DNA from: Pedosphaera sp.
GTDB lineage: Bacteria; Verrucomicrobiota; Verrucomicrobiia; Limisphaerales; AAA164-E04
Length of the DNA stretch: 37,566 bases
Assembly (NCBI GenBank): GCA_002686885.1
Contig: NYYT01000034.1
Span: 16,872 to 54,437, forward strand
Direction of reading: 5' to 3'
Shown here: piece after piece, positions 1 through 8,357 of the stretch
Numbering within the stretch: the first letter of the stretch is position 1
Layout: each line of letters starts with the position of its first letter
Notes under the pieces: model-generated
What the model was told of the DNA's origin: nothing
Seen by the model: only the letters and a program-made list of their open reading frames with translations
Database searches by the model: none
Position numbers and translations under genes: made by a program

Positions 1-465
1 GCGAAGGTTTTCAATTACCAGTCCGCTCGCTGGGAAACAGGCACGCCGCTCCCCTTCAAACGACGCTTTGATGGCATCCTGATCGACGCCCCGTGCAGCG
101 GTCTTGGCACTTGGCAGAGGCATCCCGATGCAAGGTGGTCCACCCAGCCCAAGGACGTTCAGGAACTGGCAACCTTGCAGCTTGAATGCCTTCAGGCAGG
201 TGCAAGGGCACTCAAACCGGGCGGCAAGTTGATCTATGCGGTCTGTACCCTGACTCGAGCTGAGACTACGGGAGTCGTCAAACGTTTTGAAAAGATGCAC
301 CCTGAGCTTGAACCTTGGCCGTGGCAGGGAAAGGATCCCCATTTGCCCGAGTGCCATGGGCAAGGAACCACCAGGGCAACCCACGGCATCCTGCTTCAGC
401 CTCATGAGTGGAAAGCCAACGGGATGTTCATGGCACGCTGGCGAATGCGCTCCAAGGCCAGGTAA
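1..465 (+). CDS. RsmB/NOP2/Sun-family rRNA (cytosine-C5)-methyltransferase, 3' part
   Basis: Frame 1 is open from the first base of the window and stops at 463-465, so 154 C-terminal residues are visible and the start lies outside. The fragment carries the SAM-dependent m5C methyltransferase core of the RsmB/RsmF/NOP2 family: motif IV DAPCSGLGT (about residues 30-38) with the conserved PC dipeptide, and motif VI, LIYAVCTLTRAE, whose Cys is the expected nucleophile that attacks C6 of the target cytosine. The usual family form of motif VI is YSTCS, so VCTL is a mild variant. The tail, with GILLQPHEWKANGMF, matches the family's last strands (family consensus about LLP, DGFF). Likely role: C5 methylation of a cytosine in ribosomal RNA or tRNA in the cytoplasm. 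The N-terminal NusB-like or PUA-type domain that would separate RsmB from RsmF-type enzymes is not in view, so no gene symbol is given. Confidence 0.85.
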   Translation, partial: AKVFNYQSARWETGTPLPFKRRFDGILIDAPCSGLGTWQRHPDARWSTQPKDVQELATLQLECLQAGARALKPGGKLIYAVCTLTRAETTGVVKRFEKMHPELEPWPWQGKDPHLPECHGQGTTRATHGILLQPHEWKANGMFMARWRMRSKAR

Positions 466-522
466 CGGAATGACTCCAAGGATTCCATTGATGGTACGTT
501 ATGGGCATGCCAATCTTGCTCC

Positions 523-2418
523 ATGCCCCGCTCAAGCTTGTCGTCTTTTTTCTACCTTTACTTATCGCTTCTTAGCTTGGTCTGCCCTGTCCTACTGGTG
601 TGCCAGTCTTGGAATTCACTGCAGGCACAAAGCAAGCCACACAAACCCGTATTGCATGGTCAGCACTGGATTGCCATCACAGGGAAACCCTTGGCAGCAA
701 CAGCTGGGGCGCAGATTTTCAGCCAAGGAGGCAATGCCATCGATGCGGCATGCGCCATGCTTGCTGCCACTTGCACGATGCATGATGCATTGAGCTGGGG
801 TGGCGAAACCCAGGCGCTGATTTTTGACCCCAGGGAAAAGAAAGTCGTCGGCATCAATGCGCTGGGCGTCGCTCCCACAGGGGCCACAGCGGATTTTTTC
901 ATCCAACAAGGGCTTCGATATCCCCCCGGTGAAGGAGCTCAGGCAGCGGTGACGCCCGGAACACCCGGTGGCCTGATGATCATGCTCGCCCATTATGGCA
1001 CGTTCTCCCTGGAACAAGTCTTAAAGCCCGCCATGGAATTGGCTCAAGGATACCCTATCGAGACGGCCACTTCAGAGTGGATCGAGGATTCCAAGGAAAC
1101 CATCAAACAGTGGGAGTCTTCCACGCGCGTTTTTCTTCCTCATCTTGGAAAAGTCTACGAGGCGCCCCGACCGGGCGAAATTTTTCGTCAACCCGACCTG
1201 TATCGGACCTTGGAGAAATGCGTCTTCGCCGAGAAACGGTCGTTGGCCAGGGGATCCAGCCGAAAGGAAGCGATCATGGCAGCGTATGATCGCTTCTACA
1301 GAGGGGATATTGCGGAAGCCTTAGTGGAAGGATGTCGGAAAGAAGGCGGACTTTTCACTCATGCGGATCTGGCCAATTGGCAGGTCCATGTCGAAGAACC
1401 CGTAGTCGGAACGTATCGCGACCTGGAGATTTACAAGCTGACTTCCTGGGTTCAAGGACCTGCCATGATCCAGATGCTCAATATGCTGGAGGCCCTGGAT
1501 ATGCGTTCCATGGGCCTGAATTCATCCCGATATATTCACACCCTTTACCAAGTCATGAACCTTAGCTTTGCGGATCGGGATTTCTACTACGGAGACCCAT
1601 ACTTCCCTCCGGAGGAACCCCTGGAGGTTCTTCTTTCGAAAAGTTATGCAAGGCACCGACTCACTCAACTGAACAGGATGCAGAATGATCCGCATATCGG
1701 CCCCGGTGATCCCTACCGGTGGCGTGGATTGGAGCACCCCTTCCCCGAGGAATGGAAAGGGTTTGTCGAAGGCAATCTGGAGCACATCGGCAAAAAGGAC
1801 ATGGCATCGGTCATCGATCAACGGCGGGACTTTCTCGCCGGAACCACCTCCATTCAGGCAGCCGATGCATCCGGATGGGTTGTTTCGATCACACCAAGCG
1901 GTGGTTGGCTGCCTGCTTGCATTGCCGGAAATACTGGCGTTGGACTCAGTCAGCGAATGCAAAGTTTTGTTCTTCATCCAAAGGATGGGCCCTACAACGT
2001 CCTTGAACCGGGCAAAAGACCGCGGGCCACGTTGACTCCGACCTTGGCCCTGAAAAACCACCGACCCTATCTCTGCTTTTCGGTTCAAGGTGGCGATACA
2101 CAGGAGCAAAACCTGGTCCAGTTCCTTCTCAACACCGTCGAATTTGGAATGAACGTCCAGGAGGCTTGTGAGGCACCGCACATTACCAGCTATCAAATGA
2201 GGGCATCTTTTGGCGAACACGCCTTCAGCCCAGGAAAACTCGCCATCCGAGAAGATCTGCCGTCTTGGACGCGAAAGGAACTTGAGGCCATGGGTTACAT
2301 CCTGGAGGAACAGGAACGTACTTCCGGCCCCATCACTGCCATTTATTTTGATCCGATTCACCAAACCTTTTGGGGAGGTGCCAGCAATCATGGTGACGAC
2401 ACGGGGATTGCCTGGTAA
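523..2418 (+). CDS. Gamma-glutamyltransferase-family protein (Ntn hydrolase), secreted
   Basis: 631 residues. The first about 36 residues form a hydrophobic export signal (SSFFYLYLSLLSLVCPVLLV, cleavage likely near LQAQS). The rest is a full-length GGT-like precursor: N-terminal half with GGNAIDAACAML (residues 69-80), and a self-processing site LAGTTSIQAADASG in which Thr441 is the expected new N-terminus and nucleophile of the small subunit (family consensus TTHxSVxD). Later come GKRPRATLTPTLAL (497-510) and the VQGGDTQEQN loop. Known family members cleave the gamma-glutamyl bond of glutathione or related amides in the periplasm. Two points are odd. The His after the nucleophile pair is Ser, and the stretch corresponding to YRETAP of the E. 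coli enzyme, whose Arg114 grips the glutamyl carboxylate, reads NALGVAP with no Arg, so the substrate may not be glutathione. The start ATG has no clear ribosome binding site, but it is the only one that keeps the signal peptide. Confidence 0.88.
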   Translation: MPRSSLSSFFYLYLSLLSLVCPVLLVCQSWNSLQAQSKPHKPVLHGQHWIAITGKPLAATAGAQIFSQGGNAIDAACAMLAATCTMHDALSWGGETQALIFDPREKKVVGINALGVAPTGATADFFIQQGLRYPPGEGAQAAVTPGTPGGLMIMLAHYGTFSLEQVLKPAMELAQGYPIETATSEWIEDSKETIKQWESSTRVFLPHLGKVYEAPRPGEIFRQPDLYRTLEKCVFAEKRSLARGSSRKEAIMAAYDRFYRGDIAEALVEGCRKEGGLFTHADLANWQVHVEEPVVGTYRDLEIYKLTSWVQGPAMIQMLNMLEALDMRSMGLNSSRYIHTLYQVMNLSFADRDFYYGDPYFPPEEPLEVLLSKSYARHRLTQLNRMQNDPHIGPGDPYRWRGLEHPFPEEWKGFVEGNLEHIGKKDMASVIDQRRDFLAGTTSIQAADASGWVVSITPSGGWLPACIAGNTGVGLSQRMQSFVLHPKDGPYNVLEPGKRPRATLTPTLALKNHRPYLCFSVQGGDTQEQNLVQFLLNTVEFGMNVQEACEAPHITSYQMRASFGEHAFSPGKLAIREDLPSWTRKELEAMGYILEEQERTSGPITAIYFDPIHQTFWGGASNHGDDTGIAW

Positions 2419-2498
2419 AGGCTTAATTTTTTCTCAAGGCACTGTATTCGAGAGGTTTATACTCTTATTGTTTTCTTAGACATTTTTTAAACTTTTTT

Positions 2499-2527
2499 TT
2501 GACATGCCGGAAAGCTGTGGAAATTTG
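2499..2527 (+). promoter_or_regulatory. Possible promoter of the fasciclin gene
   Basis: A perfect -35 box TTGACA lies at 2499-2504, directly after an AT-rich tract (2481-2500). At a spacing of 16-18 the -10 region is only AAATTT or AATTTG, a poor match to TATAAT. The location, about 60 bases upstream of the ATG at 2563 and downstream of the GGT stop, suits a dedicated promoter, but the -10 is weak. Confidence 0.3.
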
Positions 2528-2562
2528 CTCACATCCCAGGGGATACAAACTAACTTAAAATT

Positions 2563-3051
2563 ATGATTAAAAACCTACTTCTAACCGCAGCTACCGCAGT
2601 AGCCATTCTCTCACAGCCCGCACTGGCTGAGCCCAACACCAAAGCCGATATCGTTGAGGTCGCTGTCAAGGCAGATTCCTTCAAGACTTTGGTCGCAGCC
2701 GTGAAGGCGGCGGGTCTGGTGGATGTTCTCAAGGGCGATGGGCCTTTCACGGTATTCGCTCCCACCGATGAGGCTTTCAAAAAGCTTCCCAAGGGCACCG
2801 TTGAGTCTCTCCTCAAACCAGAGAACAAAGACAAACTGGCCTCCATCCTCAAATATCACGTGATTCCAGCCAAGGTCATGGCTAAGGATGTGAAGTCCGG
2901 AAAAGCGAAAACGGTGCTGGGTAAAGAAGTGAATATCACCGCCAGCGAGTGGGGTGTGAAAGTGGACAACGCCAAGGTGATCAAAACCGATGTGGCTGCC
3001 TCCAATGGAGTCATTCACGTGATCGACCAGGTCATCCTACCGAAGTCCTGA
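2563..3051 (+). CDS. Secreted fasciclin (FAS1) domain protein
   Basis: 162 residues: a signal peptide ([22 protein letters not shown], cleavage after ALA) followed by one complete FAS1 domain. The hallmarks are present: the H1 box with [17 protein letters not shown], the central YH motif in [10 protein letters not shown], and the H2 box [14 protein letters not shown] at the end. FAS1 domains mediate adhesion and protein or polysaccharide contact outside the cytoplasm, and many bacteria carry such single-domain secreted forms. The gene appears to stand alone, with a possible promoter 40-60 bases upstream and a strong terminator 25 bases after the stop, so it is probably monocistronic. No Shine-Dalgarno is visible (TAACTTAAAATT precedes the ATG). 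The FAS1 assignment is firm; the ligand is unknown. Confidence 0.93.
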   Translation: MIKNLLLTAATAVAILSQPALAEPNTKADIVEVAVKADSFKTLVAAVKAAGLVDVLKGDGPFTVFAPTDEAFKKLPKGTVESLLKPENKDKLASILKYHVIPAKVMAKDVKSGKAKTVLGKEVNITASEWGVKVDNAKVIKTDVAASNGVIHVIDQVILPKS

Positions 3052-3075
3052 TTGATTCATGTTTTTTAGGGTTGC

Positions 3076-3106
3076 AAGCACCCGCCCTCGGGCGGGTGCT
3101 TTTTTC
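3076..3106 (+). terminator. Rho-independent terminator after the fasciclin gene
   Basis: The 11-bp perfect stem AAGCACCCGCC / GGCGGGTGCTT (3076-3086 with 3091-3101) closes a CTCG tetraloop and runs straight into a T tract (3100-3105). It lies 25 bases after the fasciclin stop. Confidence 0.93.
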
Positions 3107-3141
3107 TGTTTCCCATCAAGGAACCATGATCCACTGATGGG

Positions 3142-3837
3142 ATGGTCATGCAGACTGTTCCCTCCATTCTGATCACCGGGGCCAACCGTGGCATTGGCAG
3201 AGAATTGGCGCTGTGTTGTGCAAAAAATAACTGGTCTACCCACGCCACTTTCCGAACATCACCCCCTGCCACATCCTCGGAAATTGATTATTTTCAAATG
3301 GACGTCACGCTCGAGAATCAAGTTTGCGATGCGATGGCCGCACTCAAAGAAAAAATGGGACATCTCGACGTATTGGTTCACAACGCGGGTGTTTTCCCCG
3401 AGCCCACGGATGCTCCCTTTGACGCATTGAAACCAGAATGGTGGGAGCAGACGTATCAAACCCATGTCCTGGGAGCCTTCTACGTGATCAAGGCAGCACT
3501 TCCCCTCCTGAGAAAAAGCACTTCACCGCGCATCGTTAATTTGTCTTCAGGTGCCAGTTCCATCACCCAAAGATCGGGCCGGAGGTATGCTTATGGTGCC
3601 AGTAAGGCCGCGCTGAACCACCTCACTCGTGGTTTGGCTCAGGAATGGGAACATGAGGGCATCTGCGTGGTTGCCTTAAGCCCTGGCTGGGTAAAGACCG
3701 ACATGGGCGGCTCGAAGGCCGAGCTTGAGCCCAGCCAGGCGGCAAGTGATCTGGAGAGGACCCTCCGCCAGCTCAACATTTCTCATTCAGGGAAATTCCT
3801 CGACCGTTTTGGCAAAGAAGGCGTGTATCACTGGTAA
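3142..3837 (+). CDS. Short-chain dehydrogenase/reductase (SDR)
   Basis: 231 residues, the normal size for a classical SDR. The Rossmann cofactor loop TGANRGIG is at residues 12-19, the structural NAG motif (HNAG) lies near residue 80, and the catalytic YxxxK is Y151-K155 (YGASK), preceded by the catalytic Ser in NLSSGAS. PGWVKTDMGG after beta-6 is also typical. The overall pattern resembles the CsgA/sniffer-like C-factor branch of small NAD(P)-dependent carbonyl reductases. Substrate unknown; cytoplasmic. ATG codons at 3142 and 3148 are both possible starts, and neither has a clear ribosome binding site. The gene converges on the sulfatase, with only 19 bases between the stops. Confidence 0.88.
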   Translation: MVMQTVPSILITGANRGIGRELALCCAKNNWSTHATFRTSPPATSSEIDYFQMDVTLENQVCDAMAALKEKMGHLDVLVHNAGVFPEPTDAPFDALKPEWWEQTYQTHVLGAFYVIKAALPLLRKSTSPRIVNLSSGASSITQRSGRRYAYGASKAALNHLTRGLAQEWEHEGICVVALSPGWVKTDMGGSKAELEPSQAASDLERTLRQLNISHSGKFLDRFGKEGVYHW

Positions 3838-3856
3838 GGGCCATTGGTCGGAGGGT

Positions 3857-5335
3857 CTAGGGCCTTTCAGGACGTTTCTCGGGCATGGGCGCATCGACCT
3901 CTTCCCACCAGGAACGAAGTTGAGATCGCATGCGCTGCACCACTTCCGGACGGGTCGCCATCAAATTATGATTCTCCCCTTCATCTACGGGCAAATAATA
4001 CAACTCCTCGCGTTCATCCTCGAAATAATAAAGGTATTTCCACGGCCCATGACGCATCGCCGATACAGGTGTGGTGGTTGGATAATAATGCGGATAATGA
4101 AAGAAAAGCGCCTCGCGACCTAAATCGCCCGGCACTGCCGAATCCTGCCAAAGGGTGCTGAGATTCTGCCCATCCAGTGCCGTGCCCTGATCACGCGTGA
4201 TACCCAGGATGGATAAAACGGTGGGCATGAGATCGCAGGTCGTGACCGGAGCCTTCAAGACCTTCTGGCGCAAAGAAGATCCAGGAAGGTCCATGATCCA
4301 AGGAATACGAACCCCTCCCTCGTAACAGGATCCCTTTCCAGAACGCAAAGGTGCGTTGGAAGTCACCGGAACCCCTGGGTGTAATTTGCATTCATTGACA
4401 AATCCCCCATTGTCGGAAAGAAACAAAATCACAGCATTCTCCCTCCATCCGCGGGATTCCATATAATTCAGCAGGCGACCCACATTTTCATCCAGGCTCT
4501 CAACCATCGCTGCATAGTCAGCGTTCCGGTGCCTGGCGGGCTGCACTTGGCGAATCTTACGACGGTATTTCTCCACCTTTTCCGGTCGACCATCGATAGG
4601 CGTATGAACCGAATGGTACCAAAGATTCAGAAAAACCGGCTGATGGTCTGCCTTCTGATCCAAGACTTCCATGGCCTTTTCGGTCAGCTTGTCCGTCAGG
4701 TAATCACCCGGCTCGCCCGGTTCGAGATCGGGTACGTATCGCCAGCCCTGAAAATACCGAGTCCCCGAGTAGGGATAGAAAAAACTCTGAGGTGCCCCCC
4801 ACAAGGTGCCCCCGATATTGACATCAAATCCGTGAGGTTGCGGGTAGGACTCCGCAGGCCCAAGATGCCATTTCCCCACATGAGCGGTGTAATACCCCGC
4901 CTGCTTGAGGTATTCGGCCAGTGTCTTCTCAGAGAGAGGCAAAGCATCCCTGGTGATGGGTTCCAGAAGGGAGCGGTTGCCTCGATTTTTGGCGCTCTCG
5001 CGCCAGATGGTCATGTCGAGTCTGGCAGGGTGACGTCCGGTCAAAAGTGAAGCTCGAGTGGGAGAGCACACCGGGCTTGCCGCATAGGCATGGGTAAAAC
5101 GAAAACCATCCTTTGCCAAAGCATCCAAATGAGGGGTTTCATGCAAATCGCTCCCATAACAGGCAAGATCACTCCAGCCCAAATCATCGGCAAGAATCAG
5201 AACCACATGCGGCTTCTGCCCTGTTTCTTGGGCAGCATACATCCTAGGGGAAGCATCGATCACAGGCACCATAAGGACGGCGATCCATGCAGAAAGAATG
5301 CTCAGTGGGGATTGCATGGAGAAAAGTCTGCTCAT
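3857..5335 (-). CDS. Secreted arylsulfatase (formylglycine-dependent sulfatase)
   Basis: 492 residues from the chosen ATG at 5335. That start gives a good signal sequence (SILSAWIAVLMVPVIDAS); a longer frame to 5413 would overlap the neighbour and put a charged stretch ahead of the signal. Metal-binding ILADDLGW lies at about residues 47-54. The sulfatase signature CSPTRASLLTGR starts at C90, the Cys that a formylglycine-generating enzyme converts to the catalytic aldehyde, and FLSDNGG supplies the second metal-binding Asp/Asn pair. The C-terminus (AMRHGPWKYLYYF, then ELYYLPVDEGENHN) is the usual sulfatase C-terminal subdomain. It probably removes sulfate from polysaccharides in the periplasm or outside the cell. 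It lies 40 bases downstream of the pseudopilin-like gene on the same strand, so the two are probably co-transcribed. Confidence 0.92.
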   Translation of the reverse strand: MSRLFSMQSPLSILSAWIAVLMVPVIDASPRMYAAQETGQKPHVVLILADDLGWSDLACYGSDLHETPHLDALAKDGFRFTHAYAASPVCSPTRASLLTGRHPARLDMTIWRESAKNRGNRSLLEPITRDALPLSEKTLAEYLKQAGYYTAHVGKWHLGPAESYPQPHGFDVNIGGTLWGAPQSFFYPYSGTRYFQGWRYVPDLEPGEPGDYLTDKLTEKAMEVLDQKADHQPVFLNLWYHSVHTPIDGRPEKVEKYRRKIRQVQPARHRNADYAAMVESLDENVGRLLNYMESRGWRENAVILFLSDNGGFVNECKLHPGVPVTSNAPLRSGKGSCYEGGVRIPWIMDLPGSSLRQKVLKAPVTTCDLMPTVLSILGITRDQGTALDGQNLSTLWQDSAVPGDLGREALFFHYPHYYPTTTPVSAMRHGPWKYLYYFEDEREELYYLPVDEGENHNLMATRPEVVQRMRSQLRSWWEEVDAPMPEKRPERP

Positions 5336-5375
5336 CGAAACTCGGAAGGTCAATGGTAAGACCACCCAAAGGGCA

Positions 5376-6113
5376 TTAAGGCGTGATCGAGTCCTTCTCG
5401 GGCGGCGGAGCATGACGCCATTGATCGGTAACGGCCCAGAGGTTTTCTGGGCTGAGCATGGTTCCTTCTTTCATGAAACGCACACTTCCATCGGCAAAAG
5501 CGGCATTCGCCCCCCCGCCTTCCCCTTCTCGCCTCGCTCCGTGCTTGGCCTGATCAATCTCCTGCACGTCGTTGCCATCGCCTTGATAAAAATCCATGTG
5601 GGCGTGGTAGGAGGATTTTCGCTTTTCGCCGAAGGTAATGGTATTGGATGGTTCGGGAATGTGAGCCATGCGCATCCCAACGGGCCACTGCCATTGTTTG
5701 TAGACATCAAATTGCTCTTTGCTGAGCTTGACCGCAAAGAAATCATTAAACCCATTGATCAGAAAACTATGGTGCGCAAAAAATCCATCGGCCGGGCACT
5801 TCACGATGGCATCCACCTGATAATAGGGCTTGAGTGCCGAAACCCAATTTTGATGCCCGGAGATGCGAGGGGGTAATTGATCATCGTGGTCATCCGCATA
5901 CATTTGCAGGGACATCTGTAGCTGTCGCATATTGCTCAGGCACTTGATCTGATGAGCCTTACCCTTGGCGCGGGAGAGAGCCGGAAGCAGCATGCTCGCC
6001 AAAATGGAGAGGATGGCTATGACCACCAACAATTCGATCAAGGTAAACCCGGCGGGAGTCGATCGGCATTGGACACCAAGTTTCACAATTTGATTCTGCT
6101 CTTTTCCCTCCAC
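5376..6113 (-). CDS. Type II pseudopilin-like protein (prepilin cleavage/methylation domain, H-X9-DG type)
   Basis: 245 residues from a GTG at 6113. A 22-residue leader ends in AG before FTLIELLVVIAIL, with Glu at position 5 of the mature protein, which is the class III prepilin signal, followed by a single hydrophobic helix. The following ALSRAKGKAHQIKCLSNMRQL and the late NAAFADGSVRFMKEG motif are the hallmark of the large verrucomicrobial/planctomycetal family of pilin-like secreted proteins. These are often encoded beside sulfatases and glycoside hydrolases, as here. In this copy the spacing between the His (HGARREGEGG) and DG is longer than the nominal nine residues. Its role is unknown; it probably sits at the inner membrane or cell surface. 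An in-frame GTG at 6086 is an alternative start. Confidence 0.9.
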   Translation of the reverse strand: MEGKEQNQIVKLGVQCRSTPAGFTLIELLVVIAILSILASMLLPALSRAKGKAHQIKCLSNMRQLQMSLQMYADDHDDQLPPRISGHQNWVSALKPYYQVDAIVKCPADGFFAHHSFLINGFNDFFAVKLSKEQFDVYKQWQWPVGMRMAHIPEPSNTITFGEKRKSSYHAHMDFYQGDGNDVQEIDQAKHGARREGEGGGANAAFADGSVRFMKEGTMLSPENLWAVTDQWRHAPPPEKDSITP

Positions 6114-6221
6114 GATGAACAGACAGAATGAAAGGAAAGGCGCTGAGGGGAAATCATCCTCTCACAGACATAATTCCCTGTCCAAGAACTGAGGCTGCAG
6201 GCAAGCTCCTTAGAGTAGGCC

Positions 6222-8261
6222 ATGGCAAAAGCATACCAACTCAAACGCGATGTTCCGAGGCAGCCTCGGGAGGGGCAAATCGATTACCGAGCCGAACTGA
6301 ATGAACAACAGTGGGCAGCCGTTACATCCCCCAAAGGCCCTGCACTGGTCATCGCCGGAGCTGGAGCTGGCAAGACACGCACCTTAACCTATCGGGTGGC
6401 GTACCTTTTAGAGCAAGGCATTCCGCCAGAATGCATCCTCCTGCTCACCTTCACCAACAAAGCAGCTCGGGAGATGATGCAGCGAGTAGGAGATCTTCTG
6501 GGTGCTCAGACACTCGTACCGTGGGGAGGCACCTTTCATTCCATCGGTGCCCGTATGCTGAGGAGACATTGCGATCGTATCGGATTTCAACCCGATTTCA
6601 CCATCATGGATCGAGAAGATGCGACGCAATTGCTCCAAAGCTGCATCCAATCGGCCGGGATCGACATCAAAGCGACCCGATTTCCCAAAGCCAAGGTTCT
6701 GGCCGATATCCTCTCCTTGGCCACCAACCGACAATGCAGCGTCGAACACATCCTGGAAAACCAATTTCCCTACTTCAGTCATCTTGCAGAAGAAATGGCA
6801 CGCGTGCAGCAAGCGTACCGCAGGCGTAAGGCAGAAAACCACATGATGGATTTTGACGACTTGCTATGCCGGTGGCTGGAATGCCTTCAATCCGAAGAGG
6901 ACATTCGAGGACGCTACCAGCAGCAGTTTCAGTTCATCCTCGTCGACGAATATCAGGACACCAACAAGATCCAAAGTGACCTGGTCGACATTCTGGCTGC
7001 CACGCACCAGAACGTCATGGTCGTGGGCGATGATTCCCAAAGCATCTATTCATGGCGAGGGGCCCACTTTGCGAACATCTTTGAATTTCCAAAACGCTAT
7101 CAGGAGGCAAAGGTCTACAAGATAGAGACCAATTACCGCAGCACTCCTGAAATCCTCCATCTGGCCAATGCCATCATCGGATGCAACCAGCATCAATTCA
7201 GCAAATCACTCACTCCGGCGCGTTCACCCGGCATCGCACCCATGCTGGTCGTCACCAACGACGCACATGAGCAAGCAATGTTTGTTGCCCAAAAGGCGCT
7301 AGAATTAAGGGAAGAAGGCTTTGAACTCAATGACATGGCCATCCTTTATCGTTCTCATTTCCATGCCATGGAACTACAGATGGAATTGACCAGCCGCAAC
7401 ATCCCATTTTCCATCACCAGTGGCATTCGTTTTTTCGAGCAGGCGCACATCAAGGATGTCACCGCCTATATCAAATTACTTTGCAACCCGGTCGATGAAC
7501 TCTCCTTTGTTCGACTCGTACGACTGCTTCCAGGGATTGGGGCTCGGAGCGCTGAGAAGCTATGGAAGGCCTTCAGGGAGGGCAGTGTTCTGTCAAATGA
7601 GCAAAGCGAGGGACAGGATCCGGACTGGACCATCCGTTATTCGGTTTCAGCAGGGCTCAAGGCATGCGCCCAAAAGGTTGGCAAAAAATCAAAAACGGCT
7701 TGGGATCAATTCCAGTGCACCTTGGAACAAATGGAAGACCCTTCCTTGAGTCAAAGCATTCCCGGCATGATTCGGCATGTCTTGGAGGCTGGCTATGAAG
7801 ATTACCTCAAGGGAGAATATAGTAACTATCGCAACCGGTTGGAAGATCTCCAGCAACTCGCACATTATGGAGAAGGTTTTGATACCCCGGAAGCTTTCCT
7901 CACCCAATTGGCACTAGAGACCGAAATGGAACCCGGGAGAGGCCAGGAGCAAACCGATGACGAAGAGCGCATCAAACTTTCTAGCATCCATCAGGCCAAA
8001 GGGCTGGAGTTCAAGATCGTTTTCGTCATCATGCTGTGTGAGGGCCTCTTTCCCTCGGAGCGTTCCGCGGAATACGAAGACTCCGAAGAGGAAGAGCGGC
8101 GTTTGTTTTATGTCGCCTCCACCAGAGCCATGAACGAACTGTATTTATGCTACCCTCTCATGCGTTTCACTCATCATGGAACGGGAGATTTCATGCAAAA
8201 TCCATCTCGTTTCCTGACCGAGCTTCCCAAGGAAGTGTATGAGGAAATCCGAGTACAATAA
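6222..8261 (+). CDS. UvrD/PcrA-type superfamily 1 DNA helicase
   Basis: 679 residues with all SF1A motifs in order: the Q-motif region LNEQQWAAV (26-34), Walker A GAGAGKT (46-52), motif Ia LLTFTNKAAREMM, Walker B FILVDEYQDT (238-247), motif III VVGDDSQSIYSWRGA, motif IV ETNYRST, motif V SSIHQAKGLEFKIVFV and motif VI EEERRLFYVASTRA (about 625). It is an ATP-dependent 3'-5' DNA helicase for repair or replication restart. It is slightly shorter than PcrA/UvrD (about 720) and lacks their C-terminal extension, so it could also be a Rep-like member. It is monocistronic, with a 107-base gap upstream and no clear terminator after it. Confidence 0.93.
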   Translation: MAKAYQLKRDVPRQPREGQIDYRAELNEQQWAAVTSPKGPALVIAGAGAGKTRTLTYRVAYLLEQGIPPECILLLTFTNKAAREMMQRVGDLLGAQTLVPWGGTFHSIGARMLRRHCDRIGFQPDFTIMDREDATQLLQSCIQSAGIDIKATRFPKAKVLADILSLATNRQCSVEHILENQFPYFSHLAEEMARVQQAYRRRKAENHMMDFDDLLCRWLECLQSEEDIRGRYQQQFQFILVDEYQDTNKIQSDLVDILAATHQNVMVVGDDSQSIYSWRGAHFANIFEFPKRYQEAKVYKIETNYRSTPEILHLANAIIGCNQHQFSKSLTPARSPGIAPMLVVTNDAHEQAMFVAQKALELREEGFELNDMAILYRSHFHAMELQMELTSRNIPFSITSGIRFFEQAHIKDVTAYIKLLCNPVDELSFVRLVRLLPGIGARSAEKLWKAFREGSVLSNEQSEGQDPDWTIRYSVSAGLKACAQKVGKKSKTAWDQFQCTLEQMEDPSLSQSIPGMIRHVLEAGYEDYLKGEYSNYRNRLEDLQQLAHYGEGFDTPEAFLTQLALETEMEPGRGQEQTDDEERIKLSSIHQAKGLEFKIVFVIMLCEGLFPSERSAEYEDSEEEERRLFYVASTRAMNELYLCYPLMRFTHHGTGDFMQNPSRFLTELPKEVYEEIRVQ

Positions 8262-8357
8262 GGCTGCTCCCGACGCCACGCACCTGGCCCATCCATCTGT
8301 CCAACTTTTGCGACTTGCCTCGATTTTGGAAAACAGGTTCCATGCCGTTGGATCCTT

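Noticed and set aside
1522-2391. Minus-strand open frame of 289 codons inside the GGT gene
   Set aside because: Antisense shadow of a firm gene with no domain features.
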